From: Ceratopteris richardii
Lineage: Eukaryota > Streptophyta > Polypodiopsida > Polypodiales > Pteridaceae
NCBI GenBank assembly: GCA_020310875.1
Contig: CM035423.1
Span: 116,279,864 to 116,343,863 of the forward strand
DNA length: 64,000 nt
Reading direction: 5' to 3'
Shown here: one piece after another, positions 22,052 to 33,177 of the stretch
How the letters are laid out: every line of letters starts with the position of its first letter
Position numbering within the stretch: position 1 is the stretch's first letter
The notes under the pieces: generated by a model
Seen by the model: only the letters and a program-made list of their open reading frames with translations
Databases searched by the model: none
Told to the model about the DNA's origin: nothing
Translations under genes and position numbers: made by a program

Positions 22052-22277
22052 TGTTGGAGTTTGATGTCTACAAAAGCATGCAAACAACACAAGGAAGAAG
22101 AAGAAGTTGGAAGCACAACACACGATATTGAATGTACTACTAAGAGAATGTATAAAGATAAGTGACCCATTAGTGTTATAGGCATATGTACAAGTTGGGG
22201 GAAAAACCTCCTAAAGAGGGGAAAAGTGCCTCGATAGTCCTAGTGTGTTCACACATTATTACCAAAAAATATCAACA
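22052..22277 (-). repeat. Copia-A LTR (3' LTR of G), 226 bp
   Basis: TGTTGGAG to TATCAACA. The next bases, AATCCCCCCTAGG, are the complement of a polypurine tract. Confidence 0.92.
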
Positions 22278-22319
22278 AATCCCCCCTAGGAGTGATGCGG
22301 TGAACAAGGAGCTAGCACT

Positions 22320-23657
22320 CATGTATAAGGAAGTGCCAAGCTATGTGGAATCAATCCAGGAAGTAAGCCCAAAGCTTTGCGAAAAGCTTCAAACTTCTCC
22401 ATGGGCAGAGCCTTTGTGAAAAGGTTTGCAATGTTCTCTTGTGTGGGCACATATGCCAAATTGATCTCTCCAATAGAGAACCTCTCCCTAACATAATGAT
22501 AGTGCACCTCAATGTGCCAATGTGCTTTGACTGTCAGTGAAGATGGTGATGGTAGAAGACTGACCAACACCCAAATTAGCCAAAAGGCATATGAGCCACA
22601 CACACTCAACAATTGCTGTCAAAGCTACCCTATACTCAGCTTCACAACTAGAGGTGGCCACAATAGGCTCCTTCTTGCTCGACCAAGATATGCATGAGCT
22701 ACTAAGCATGAAGCAAAAACCACTAGTGGACACACAAGTGTCATAGCAACCAGCCCAGTCAGAGTAAAAAAAGCATGTAAATCTAGCAATAGTGATCCCC
22801 CCTTGGGATAAAACAATCCAAGTAGCCGAATACCATTCAAGTAGTGAAAGATGTGCTTAACTGCCTACCAATGCTTGACACCTAGACAATGCATAAACTT
22901 ACTCCTCTATGAGACAACAAGTTGATATCAGGTCGAGTTTTGCATAAGTAAATCAAGCATCCAACAACATGCAGACATAGAACAATATCAACAACATCTC
23001 CAGCACCATGAAGACTCAATCGTCAACCTGTCTCCATAGGAGTGGCAATAGGTTTGCAATCTTAAGGCCAAAATGCTGCAATAATGTGTCAATATATTTT
23101 GTTTGACACAGAGCTATTCCTCCATCAGCTTGCATAAACTGAATGCCCAAGTAATGATGCAAATGCCCCAAATCTGACATCTCAAAAGAGGCATGCAAGT
23201 TCGCCTTAAAACCAACAAATATTCTTCTCATTAGGACCAATGAGTAACATGTCATCAACATACACAACAATGATCAGAATTACATCATCAACACGCTTAA
23301 CATATAAGGTGCTCTCAATTGGACTATTCTCAAAACCATGTGCAATCAAGTAGGCATGTATCTTTTCATACCAAGCACGTGTTGCTTGCTTCAAACCATA
23401 TAATGTCTTTTTCAACTTGCACACTTTATTTTCATGCCATTTCTACACAAAATCATGGGTATGAAACACATACACTTCTTCATGTAAGTCATCATTTAGA
23501 AATCTTGTTTTAATGTCCAATTGATCTACATTCCAACCATGATGAGCTGCAAGTGCACAAATGCTACAAATAGCAATCATTTGGCATGTGGGAGCAAAGG
23601 TCTCATCAAAATCAATGCCTCTTTCTTAGCATAACCTTTTGCAACAAGCCTAACATG
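22320..23657 (-). pseudogene. Copia-A RT and RNase H of G
   Basis: Three open pieces. 23206-23424 holds LYGLKQATRAWYEKI and the YVDDM catalytic motif; 23016-23270 holds LGIQFMQADGGIALC; 22509-22733 and 22319-22612 hold RNase H with SGFCFMLSSSCISWSSKKEP, the TDSQS motif and the tail NIANLFTKALP. At least three frameshifts. The copy reads clearly enough to serve as a guide for the other copies. Confidence 0.9.
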
Positions 23658-24039
23658 TGATGAGATATCAAGCTCAACATATGATGATCGAGGATGACAC
23701 GTATCAATTTTTCATTTCTCTGACATGTATAGTGGTCACATTGGTATATGTAAGGGATACTTCATTAAGCTTTACTATATTTGTCTACTGAGAGTGATGA
23801 CACATTTGTTTTCTTGTGAGCTCACTCATTTGCGGATATTAGGATTTTCCTTATGTATTGTTCTTTATATATTGCACTTGTTGTATTGTTGTTTTAGGTC
23901 ATTCTTGTACATTTCTTTTATGTAATAGAAGAAGAAGAAGAAGAAGAAGATCATTCTTCCTTATCTCAATTTGTGTGTGCTCCTCTTTGAGTGTGAGAGT
24001 GTGTGAGTGAGCTCTCTTCCTTATCTCCTTCCTTGTGAC
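23658..24039 (+). repeat. Copia-H LTR (H1), 382 bp
   Basis: Starts TGATGAGATATC (family TGTTGAGATAT) and ends TGTGACA. Holds a (GAA)n tract at about 23928-23950. Matches 40106-40449 and 45164-45556. Confidence 0.9.
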
Positions 24040-24051
24040 ATGGAATCAGAG
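24040..24051 (+). other. Primer-binding site of H1
   Basis: TGGAATCAGAGC, one change from the initiator tRNA-Met complement, directly after the LTR. Confidence 0.92.
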
Positions 24052-24483
24052 CAAGTGTGGCTATAGAGAGCTCGTGGAGAAGATCGACAATGAAGAGTAT
24101 GCGAGAAGGCATGGAGAAAGCACAATTCACAAATGACCTCAGATTTCTACGAGAATTGGCATGAAGGTAGAAGGCGTCAAAATATTTTTGATATTTAACC
24201 CTTTAGGTTCACGTGTTTTTTCTAAGATTTTTGTTTTGGAGCTATCTCAACCTTTGTTTCGAGCCCGCAAGATGGGGAATCCAGGTCAGTTTGCAAAACA
24301 ATAGCTTGCCTCCTATTTCACAACACTCAAATATTCTAGGTCCAAAATTTCAAGTGATTTTGTGTATTGTTGATACACAAAAACTGTGTTTTTTTTAGAT
24401 CAAACTATCACATCATAGTGCAATAGTGTTCAAGCAGAAGTACTGCTTGTAGTGTTTTTGTAGTGTTGTGAATTGTTACAAAA

Positions 24484-24577
24484 ATGGCAAATGCAGATGG
24501 AATGAGTCAGCTTATGAGCGATAAGTTGGACAAGAACAACTTCCATGCTTGGAGATTCATAATGACGAATTTCTTGA
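24484..24577 (+). pseudogene. Copia-H gag start (H1)
   Basis: ATG at 24484 opens MANADGMSQLMSDKLDKNNF, then HAWRFIMTNFL, the Copia gag N-terminus (L-D-x-N-N-F-x-A-W). The same start is at 40899 in H2. After ~30 codons the frame runs into a TG repeat and is lost. Confidence 0.85.
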
Positions 24578-24612
24578 TGTGTGTGTGTGTGTGTGTGTTT
24601 GTTTGTGTGCAC
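24578..24612 (+). repeat. (TG)n microsatellite
   Basis: TGTGTG run with a few TTTG interruptions, at the break between H1 and the next fragment. Confidence 0.85.
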
Positions 24613-24717
24613 ATGCATGTGTGCATGATTCCTCTTGATCATGCATGTCTATGAGCGTGGTGAAGGTCTTCATAACATTGATGGGTCTTCTCGCATTGAC
24701 CTTAGTTTGAAAATTCA

Positions 24718-24961
24718 TGATGTGTGTGAACACACTAGGGGCACTTTTTTCCCTGTTTAGGAGGTTTTTTTTCCCTAGCTTGTATATATGCCTATAACCC
24801 TAATGGGTCACTTATCTTTGTATATGCTCTTGATAATACATTCAATTGTGTGTTGTGCTTCAAGCTTCTTCTTCTTCTTCTTCTTCTTCTTCTTCTTCTT
24901 CTTCTTCTTCTTCTTCTTCCTTGTATAGTTTGTGTGCTTCCCCAAATATCAAACTCCAACA
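24718..24961 (+). repeat. Copia-A LTR (copy 4), partial
   Basis: Reverse complement of the Copia-A LTR from TGATGTGTGTG to ACTCCAACA. The normal four-unit TTC tract has grown to about 18 units (24865-24920). A degraded primer-binding site (TTGGGTCAGAG) follows at 24964-24974. Confidence 0.88.
24865..24920 (+). repeat. (TTC)n microsatellite inside a Copia-A LTR
   Basis: About 18 TTC units, where sister LTRs have about four. Translation in either direction gives poly-Ser or poly-Arg, which is not coding. Confidence 0.93.
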
Positions 24962-25311
24962 ATTGGGTCAGAGTAGGTCGGTGATTCATCTAGGGTGTCA
25001 TCAACACCCCTCCGATCACATTCTCATAATCACATGAAAAACAGTGAGCATACTCAAGGTGATTAGGAGTTCAAAACATCTTTGCTCTGTGGTGTCAAAA
25101 TCGGGATCTAAGCTCATTTCGGCCTATGAATGAACTATTGTAGCACGGGCAATTTATGTTTTTGTGGCAAACATATATATAGGTTTTGGTTTGCTAGTAC
25201 AAGCACCTCAAAGTCTGCCACAGGTTTAGTAGAACTTGACAAGGTAGTTATATTGTTCAACTTTTTGAGATACAATCATTTTTTTGCATCATGGTATTTT
25301 AGCTAGTGGCC

Positions 25312-25632
25312 ATGGATGAAAGTAGTGATGTATTCCATATGTTGGCTGTTGAGCATAAGTTGGGTGGTACCAATTACCCATTGTTAGCATATATGATGCA
25401 TCATGTATTGGTCACAAAAGGACTATGGAATATTGTGTAGGGTGCTGAAAAACATCCTACTACAACTGTAAATATAGTTATTGAAGGTGATGTAGATGGC
25501 ATTGAAGATGGTGATCTTTAGGTTCCTGTTTGTGCAATGGTTCCTACTGCACCTATTGCAGAGCAACTTCATTCAGATGGCAGAGATGCTCAGGCACATG
25601 CATTGATAGCCTTGTCTATCAAATGTGCCATT
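25312..25632 (+). pseudogene. Copia-A gag N-terminus (copy 4)
   Basis: ATG at 25312 opens MDESSDVFHMLAVEHKLGG, then TNYPLLAYMMHHVLV, matching the gag start of A1 and B. In-frame TAG codons near 25438 and 25519 each replace a Gln seen in the sister copies. It breaks off after DGRDAQAHALIALS-I-K. Confidence 0.85.
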
Positions 25633-27801
25633 AAGAGATACTTTTTGCATTGCTTCACATAATTGTGCATGAGATTTTCTAATAACAACCATGAACTATG
25701 TCAATGTTCATAAGATTTGAAAGTGGACACATAAAATGCCAACATTGTCAACTACACGTTGAAGTGGACTACTTAAATATTCAAAGAATGGACCCTTGAT
25801 AGGCCAACTTAACCCCTCTAAATCAATTATTCTATGAACAAAATTATGATTGCCTTTCTCTCATGGCTTGTTTGTCTCACCATGGGTATGCATAATTTGA
25901 AAAAGATAGGCACTAACTTCACTTAGCATCACATATTTGAATTTGGCTACGTTGTCTAGATCAAGAACCTTATTCCACTCTCCTTTATTTTGATCTTTGA
26001 ACCCTTGAATGCATGCACTTTGAATTATGGAATACTCTTAGTGACAAGTGAATGACAACATGCTATTAAATATTGTGATATGAATCATGTGCCATTAGTA
26101 TGAATAAGATATATTTCCATGGCACCTTTAGCAATGTCCTTTAGCAGCAACATATGTGCCAAATATCGTATTGATCACGTGAAAGAAAACATTATTGGCA
26201 AAAAAAAAAGTATAAAAGTGACATGTGACCTCAGATTCCAAGGTATCTCTCTCATGCATGGGACATGTGATGTGGCCCTAATATTGAATGCATACTTTAA
26301 GTGTAGGTGGTCTCAGTTTGAAATTCAAGTTTGTGTGATGAGCACATGTTTCCTACACGAAGAGGCATGTCTTCAACTCATGAAACTTCTTAATATATTA
26401 TAAAATATCATCCAATGGAAATCTTGGACTTTCTAGTAGATTTTGTGCTAGTGTTGAGGATGGTTGTGGCTTAGCAACCCATATTTGTCTCATCATTGTA
26501 AATGAACTTATGTGTTGCTTCCACTGTGGAGAATGATTTGTCACGAGTCCTTTTTCTGTGAGGACATCATCTATTGTGCCTTTGTAAGGAAGCATTGAAC
26601 TTTAGATGCAGATTGTGCTTTTTCATTGGCCTCCAAATGTATTTGTAGCGATCATAGGATTATCTCTAGAACTTACGTACTCATGTCTACATTACTTGGT
26701 TTGGGCGCCTTGTGAACTCCTACATTGTCATCTTGGGGCTAGTTTCTTTATTTTCTATGAGCCTACAATTGCCTTTTTTTTTATATGCATTTGGAAGGAC
26801 AAGGAGACTTGCTTCTGCTATGCGAGAGGGTTTATTACTTTGGGCTTCTATATATAATTGAAGCCTTTTGATGAGTGGATATGGGATTTTGGGGCCCATA
26901 TTTTCTTGGTGTGTCCAAGCTTGTTTGCATGTTTGTGTCTTGATCACCATCTTAATTGTTGATGTTTTTTCCTTTGCTTTCTCAGATGGTGTGTCTACCA
27001 TGTTCATGCCTTCTTCTTGTACCAAACTAGCTATAGGCCACTATGAATTGACATGGAAAAATGGATATGAGGAATCTAGAATTGAGGATGACCATTTATG
27101 TTGCTATAATATGTATGGGGACCCATATATGTCTGATGGATGTTCCATGGAACCAAGTTTTTCATGGGATCTTCTTGGGACTTCATTAATGGGGTCGAAC
27201 ATTTCTTTGCTTTGACTGCCATGGATTGTGTTGGACTCTTATTGGGGATGTGTGGACCATCATAAGGATCTTGGATATCCATAACAAGCCTTGATTTCTT
27301 TGATTACCAACCATCTCTTTTCATACTGTGATCCTCTGAGTATTCCTTGGATGAACTTTTCTTCATCATTGATTCCTCTTGTATTTATTAGGTGTTTGGT
27401 TCAAACTTCCCCCTCCTTGACCTTGTCAAGAGGTAATATCTGAGTTCCAAAGGGGGTTGCTTGTGTGTGTTGTCCACTCAAGAATTTGACTACATGTACA
27501 TTATCAAAGTCATACAAGGAGTGGTATAAGTGATCAACATAATCAAAATCTACATCAAAATCAATATAATCTATGTCATAAAAGAGCTCATTGTTGATTG
27601 ATTGGCCTAAAATGAGATAGTCGAATAGATTAGTGTCCCATTCTCTACTTCTTGCTGATAACTCCACTTTTCGCTTTGTGAGATGTGGCGAACTTGGAGG
27701 AGAGATAGAAGATGAGTGTAGAGTGACCTCATTTGAGTTTGCAGAGGAAGACTGATCTACCTCTACCTATGTGTTTGAAGTGGAAGAGTGATCTACCTCT
27801 A
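25633..27801. other. Unassigned block, no supported gene
   Basis: AT-rich, no domain in any frame. An 88-codon minus-strand stretch at 27401-27667 is rich in Asp, Tyr and Phe without a known motif. Poly-A and poly-T runs occur near 26200 and 26775. Probably old transposon remains. Confidence 0.5.
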
Positions 27802-27978
27802 TGTGATGGAAGGTACAGATGTTCCTTTGTGGGTGAGATACGCCTTTACTTTCAGAGCTACATATTGGAGGGGTTGGTTGGGTAGATACATGCATCTTAT
27901 CTCCTTAGTGTGGGTTTTGCTAGTTATTTCTCTTAGTTGATTAGTTTGATTAGTTGTGGACACTATGGTCCTCACACA
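27802..27978 (+). repeat. LTR-like repeat K, left copy, 177 bp
   Basis: TGTGATGGAAGG to CCTCACACA, with TGTG/CACA ends. A second copy at 47088-47262 is about 80% alike by eye. A possible primer-binding site TGGTACCCAAGC (9 of 12 to the Met-tRNA site) follows at 27983-27994. Confidence 0.65.
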
Positions 27979-29115
27979 AATGTGGTACCCAAGCTAGGGT
28001 TTTCACTTTCACTTCAAGTCTTTGATGATGAGTTCATCCTTGAAGTCTCTTTTCATATCTAATGACTAGAGCCACTGACAAGAGTGTAACTTCTTTTTAG
28101 CAATGCAAAAATGACTAGGTATGACACCCCTCTAAGGATGAGCTTAGAAAGGGCCAAGAGCACCCACCTTTGCCACTCACAAATGGTCAATCAGAGATCT
28201 TTAGCTTAGATGAGTGTGAAAATCTAGATAGGTGCAACTTCATCTTGAGTAGGAGGAAGGATGCGCATGTGTAGCCTCTCTCTCTCTCTCTTTTGCTAGC
28301 AAAGATGAAGCCTCAAGCCTTTATATCCTCCTTCATATCCATCCAATGCCTTGTATGTGGTACCAAAACGCCCTCTACAAGTGTCCATGAGTATTTCCCA
28401 TCCTGATCAGCAAGATACAAGTATAGGAAGCCCTCAAGCCTGCTACATGATTTGAGAAACTTGAGCCTATACAGAATACATGTTCATCTGATTTACCTTG
28501 CTTCATGGTCATATTCATCAGAAGAAGTGAATCCTCTTATGCTTGATCATTTGCCCACCCAGGCATCTTTGGAGGTATGAAAGGGAGGAGGAACTCATGG
28601 AGTGTTCTCTCCTCTTTCCTCTCATGAATATACAATGGAGTGCATAGTCACTTTATCTTATAAAGGTTGAGTCACGTTAGGTCTTGCATGTTGGATAACC
28701 ATCCATGAAGAGGAATAGCTTTGAACTCATAGTTACTCTCAAGTTTCACCTGAAGGACAAGAAAGAGCCGACAACAACAACCATACACATATGTTTTTGT
28801 ATATCCACATGCATCTATATGTGTGAAGGAGAGAAGGAGCACCATCAATCCCTTTTGTCCAACCTTAATTCTCATTTAGTGGTTGTTGAAGTTGCCTCTT
28901 CTATGGAATCTCAAAAAGCATCTTTTTATGATTCAAGTTTCATGGGGAAAGAAGTAAAAGAAAAAGGAGTCATGGCAAGTAGATTAATAAGAGCACGACT
29001 TTATTTGAGAAGTTTCTTTTCCAAAAGAAAAGAAAGCACGTGATAGTAGCAAGGCATAACATTTGCACCTTTTAGTATGCATACATAAAATAGAGGCATG
29101 GGCTTTGGAAAAGAT
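27979..29115. other. Non-coding block right of K left copy
   Basis: No gene supported. Contains a (TC)n run near 28278-28291. It may be the interior of a K element. It ends at the target site of element F. Confidence 0.5.
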
Positions 29116-29629
29116 TGTAAGGCCGCTGGATTGGCATTATGTAATTTATATTTTTCTATACCGCACGTACCGAAAGGTCGTAGTGAAGTGTTGTACGTTT
29201 TTTATCAATCAATGAAGAGACATTACGGTGATTCTCTGGTAGGGAGGAGACGAGATCACCAGACTGTCTGTCTGGGCGATTTGCGACCCTCCGGAGACAT
29301 TGTAGTGCAGACTTTCGTAATTCTGAGTATTGACACTTTACCTTGTTGAATTACATTAATTTCTGATTAACACAGTAATGTTCGTTGGCGATAATAAGTC
29401 TATGTGACGATAATTATTACTCTCTGCGTTACATACTGTGAAAAGCCTAACCGGAATATGAATAGTAATATTGTGTAGAAGACATCATACTGGATAATAA
29501 CGTACTGCTTGTTTGATAAGTTAATTGGGAAAATAAGATATAGGGCCTCTGAATTATCAGACCCCTACCATCCCCAAGAACCCGAAAAGAGATTAAAAGG
29601 CGGACTTGACGAAAGTAGTCCTTTTAACA
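29116..29629 (+). repeat. Gypsy F 5' LTR, 514 bp
   Basis: TGTAAGGCC to CTTTTAACA. Same length as the 3' LTR. Confidence 0.95.
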
Positions 29630-29630
29630 C

Positions 29631-29646
29631 TGGCGCCGTCTGTGGG
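29631..29646 (+). other. Primer-binding site of Gypsy F
   Basis: TGGCGCCGTCTGTGGG, one base after the LTR. It resembles the TGGCGCC-type sites of many plant Gypsy elements and is unlike the Met-tRNA sites elsewhere in the window. I do not assign the tRNA. Confidence 0.85.
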
Positions 29647-29718
29647 AAGATGGCCATGGATTGAAGAATAATCAGTAAGGTGGAGCAGTACGTAAGGCAA
29701 GCGGTACAGAGGTGATAT

Positions 29719-30707
29719 ATGCCGGTTACGCGGTCCGGCGAGTCTTATCCGAAGTATAGAAGAGACCAGCACCCTTGGGCAGTTCCAAATCTATTAGGAA
29801 CACCCTCGAGTGGTAGAAGTGCAGGCCATTTAAGCTCAGTTGTCGAAGGATCGGAGCCAGTTAGCAGTGATTCCGGTACCAGTTCAGTGACACATGATGA
29901 ATTTGCGATAGATTCCGGTATAATTTCGGTATGTTCTGAAGAAGGTACAGTAACTTATGAGTGTACAGAGACGCAGTGCGCAGTTGGTTCGACACAAGGA
30001 CATATTTCCGCGTTATGGATTACCTCTGGAACTTGTGACAGACCAAGGAACACATTTTGCCAACAATTTAATGCGAGTACTAACGCACACTTTTCAAATT
30101 CTGCATAAATTCAGTTCACCATACTATCCACGTGCCAATGGATTGGCTAAAAGCACCAACAAGACTTTGTTGACCACGCTTCGAAAATTGATCGTGGAAT
30201 CTCCAGAATGTTGGGACCAGTTACTACCCGCGGTTTTATGGGCATACCGGACTACATACAAAGTGGCAACCGGAATGACCCCATTCAAGCTTGCTTATGG
30301 CAATCGCGCCAATGGAGGTAGTAGTGCCAAGCCTCCGCGTGGCCCTAACTCAGAAATTGCTGCCCAAAGACTCTTTGCCATTTCGGTTGGAAGTACTCCG
30401 AGCCTTGGATGAACATCGCTGGGAAAGTTTGCTGGTTCTTCAAGAAGTTCAGTTGCGGCAAGCCCGTACCCATGATCGTTTCCTCAAAACTCATGTGTTT
30501 ACGGTGGGCCAGCTTGTGTTATTCTACAATGCTAAAGCAAATCGATCTCCTAGAAAAGTTAAATTACGGTGGTTCGGTCCTTATCGGATTAGTGAGCAAG
30601 TGGGACCCGCTACTTTTCAGTTGACTACCTTGACTGGAGTTTCCCTTCCCAAAGCGATTAATGGTTCAAAGTTACGCCCATATCACCAACCGCCTGATCA
30701 CCACTGA
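29719..30707 (+). pseudogene. Gypsy F gag start fused to integrase C-terminus
   Basis: ATG at 29719 opens MPVTRSGESYPKYRRDQHPW and a Ser/Glu/Thr-rich stretch of ~90 codons, likely the N-terminus of gag. At about 29990-30000 it meets integrase sequence in another frame: LPLELVTDQGTHFANN (second catalytic Asp), YYPRANGLAKSTNKTL (third catalytic position) and WAYRTTYKVATGMTPF. A further shift near 30310 leads to the C-terminal domain with VGQLVLFYN and LRWFGPYRISEQVGPATF, ending at 30707. The whole protease-RT-RNase H part and the first integrase Asp are deleted. Confidence 0.88.
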
Positions 30708-31024
30708 CATGTTCTTTGTTTTTTCGCGTGTCACTTATTTTCTTTTTATTTCCATATTTCGGCTGAATATAGACCGTAAATCTCCTCATTTTGATATCTA
30801 AATATGATTATTTCCCGCCCTGTGTTATTGTTTCTACTCATGCATGCCGCCGTAATTATGAAGGTTATCATTTCAATACCGCGCGATGATTAGCGTTTTC
30901 AATCACCTCATGTTGCCTGTGTGTCTACTTAATCTTGTTCCTTTCACTGATAATCGCTATTGTGTCTGTGTGTTTTTGCGTTCTTTGTTTTCTGTGTTCT
31001 CTCTTGTGCTTTCGCGTGCGCGTC
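30708..31024 (+). other. Gap between pol and extra ORF in F
   Basis: 317 bp with no gene. T-rich near 30960-31010, with CG-rich GCGTGCGCGTC just before the next ATG. Confidence 0.6.
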
Positions 31025-33136
31025 ATGGAAGCACTAGCCAATGTTGCTACCTTCCGTGAAGGACTCACCCTTGAAGTGAGTGAGTATTTGCGTATCCGTG
31101 GTCTTTTGAGCTTCACTGAATTGCCTTGGCATTCAGTGGAGTGTCACCCATCTTATGCGCAGATTATTGCCGCTATCGCTGCCACACCTGCTACGGAGTA
31201 GAGTTGGCCTATCCTTTGTCTATTGTCACGAGTCGTGATCACTTTGGCTTCATTCGCCGATGCCTTCCGACTTCCTTGGGATGGATTGGAGAATGGTCCT
31301 CTACTTCCTGTAGCCACCATGAACGCGTTATTCCCACGGTACTCATCCAATGAGTACGCCATTCTATGTCGACCTGATCCGGAGCATACCGTATTGCAAT
31401 TTTTAGTTGCTATACTGAATTTGCAAAAACGTACTTACGGGATCTCGCGTCCCTTTTACTCAATGATAGACATGGCTTCTCGTGAGCCTGTCAATTTTTC
31501 ATCTTTTTATTTTTGGCGCATTCACCGTGAATGTGTTACGGTTATTAAACAAGTTAATAAGGGTGACCTTCCGCGTTCACGTCTTCCCCATATCCTCACT
31601 TTCCTCTTTCCAGTCATTCAAGCCATGCAACCTCCACCAAATGCTCCATTCCTGTTGCATGAAGAGTCTACTCGGATGCTCGAAGATGAGGAAGATGATG
31701 ATGCAGGTCTCTTTTTCGACACAACCGTATAAGTCCATCTGAGAGCCAAGTGCAAGGATCCAATGGGCGGACATGAAGAAGAGGTCTTCCACGACACCGC
31801 CACTTCCATTCATGTTGATTCTTCTGCCCATTCTTCTCCAATCCAGCAGCAAGAACAAAGTGCTTCCACCACCGACTCTAAAGGAGTTTCTTCTCGAGAG
31901 GAGTCTCAGCAACAGAATCAAGATGATGTGCAAGCCATTATTGCAGAGATTCTCAATGAAGTGATTGCTCTGGTTGACGCTGTGATTGCCAGAAGTGAAG
32001 CAACAAAGCAGCCGACCATAGGAATAGTGTTGGTGCCTAATCTTCTTACCCCACTTCTTTCCACCATGAACATTGTTGAGCCAATTGTTCCAGTCCAACC
32101 TATTATTCCCGACGTACCCCCTTCTCCATCTTCTTCTCGCACCTATTCTCCACCCTCTTCCCCTCATCTGTTCTCTGCTTGTACATCCCAATCCCTTCCT
32201 ACCCTTCCTACTCCAACCTTGATGTTTCATGAACTCGAATCTATGGGTCGATTGCTGATTCAATTCTCGCAACAGTTACCAATGCAACTGAAGATGGCCA
32301 TTGAAAATATCAGACAGGAGTTGCAGCACAAAGTTGATGTTTTAGAGGCTGATATTGCCCCATTACAAGAAGAAGCAGATGCTGTTAAGGCAGAGAACTA
32401 TGCTTTGCAGATGCAACTTCAGCATCTTCAAGTTAAGCTTGCAGAACAAGACACATTAATTGCCCAATGCGATGCAGCATTGGACGCGTTAAAAGCCAAG
32501 GATGTTTTGTTAATTGCTCGTGCTCAAGAGATTAAGAAGTTAAATCAGCTGGTACAAGATAAAGAAGACGCTCGCATGGCAATTGGAAATTTGTTGGAAG
32601 AAACTCGAATCCAGCTTGATGAAGTCGTGCAGAGAGGATAGGAGATGGCTAATTTAGCTAAGCAGACTAATGCAGAACTCCAGACCGCAACTGCCGATTT
32701 GTTTCAGGCGAATTCTGCTCTTAAAGACAAGACGAGTCTGACCATTCAACTTCAGAAGGAGATAGCTGGGCTTCGAAAGGAAAGAGATGCTTATTATCAG
32801 ACAATTCAATATCAAGCTCAGGAGCTGGAGCGAAGAGAAAAGCAATTAGGTTTTCAAGCAGAGTGCCTATCAAGAATTGATAATCAAATTCATGATATGA
32901 GATTGAGCCGAGATGCAGCCCTTGTCAATGAATTTTATTTGCAAGAGGCCTTTTTGTAGTCGCAAACTGATATGTTGATGAATCAGGTCATTGCGGCAAG
33001 TTCCGTTTGAACTGACGCACAACTGGTAGAGCCGGAGACACTAAAGCTGATGTTAGATTCTTTAAAACAGAAAATCTCTAGAACCTTCAAATTAGCCAGA
33101 ACTATGTATATACAAGGCATCATAGACGAGCCTTAA
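31025..33136 (+). pseudogene. Gypsy F extra ORF downstream of pol, 703 codons, coiled coil
   Basis: One frame from ATG 31025 to TAA 33134 with only five in-frame stops (31199, 31730, 32639, 32957, 33008). Residues 1-235 look globular and aromatic (e.g. ELPWHSVECHPSY, FADAFRLPWDG, FYFWRIHRECVTVIKQV). Residues ~247-400 are Ser/Gln/Pro-rich, with PPSPSSSRTYSPPSSP. From ~403 to 645 runs a long heptad pattern (e.g. VDVLEADIAPLQEEADAVK), a coiled coil. No zinc knuckle, protease or membrane segment is seen. Extra ORFs after integrase occur in some plant Gypsy branches; I do not recognise this one. An accessory or gag-like structural role is a guess. Confidence 0.75.
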
Positions 33137-33177
33137 TTTTGTTTGCATTGCGGGTTTAAATCCACCGTGCATGCCAG

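Larger units (their letters stand above)
22052..23657 (-). mobile_element. Copia-A copy 3 (G), 3' part
   Basis: A 3' LTR followed by RNase H and RT on the minus strand. It stops at 23657 where a Copia-H LTR begins. The rest (integrase, gag, 5' LTR) is absent. It lies inside the 3' LTR of chromovirus C; its left flank is AGAGT (22047-22051). Confidence 0.88.
23658..24620 (+). mobile_element. Copia-H copy 1 (H1), 5' end only
   Basis: 5' LTR, primer-binding site, leader and the first ~30 codons of gag, ending in a TG repeat. Same family as the complete copy at 40106-45556. Its LTR starts within RT of copy G. Confidence 0.87.
24718..25632 (+). mobile_element. Copia-A copy 4, 5' part, plus strand
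   Basis: LTR lacking its first ~20 bp, primer-binding site, leader and gag, in the opposite orientation to the other copies. Ends in gag at about 25632. Confidence 0.85.

Noticed and set aside
24792-24989. ORF with a poly-Arg run, and the opposite one with poly-Ser
   Set aside because: Translation of the TTC microsatellite in a Copia-A LTR.
27401-27667. 88-codon acidic minus-strand ORF as a possible host exon
   Set aside because: No splice context or homology visible; kept only as part of an unassigned block.
30935-31024. Upstream extension of the F extra ORF with a hydrophobic segment, like a signal anchor of an env gene
   Set aside because: The extension begins at TTG, not ATG. The hydrophobic look comes from a T-rich non-coding stretch. 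ATG 31025 is the better start.
31577-32272. 231-codon minus-strand ORF opposite the F extra ORF
   Set aside because: Shadow of the Pro/Ser-rich sense frame; rich in Gly, Arg and Trp with no motif.
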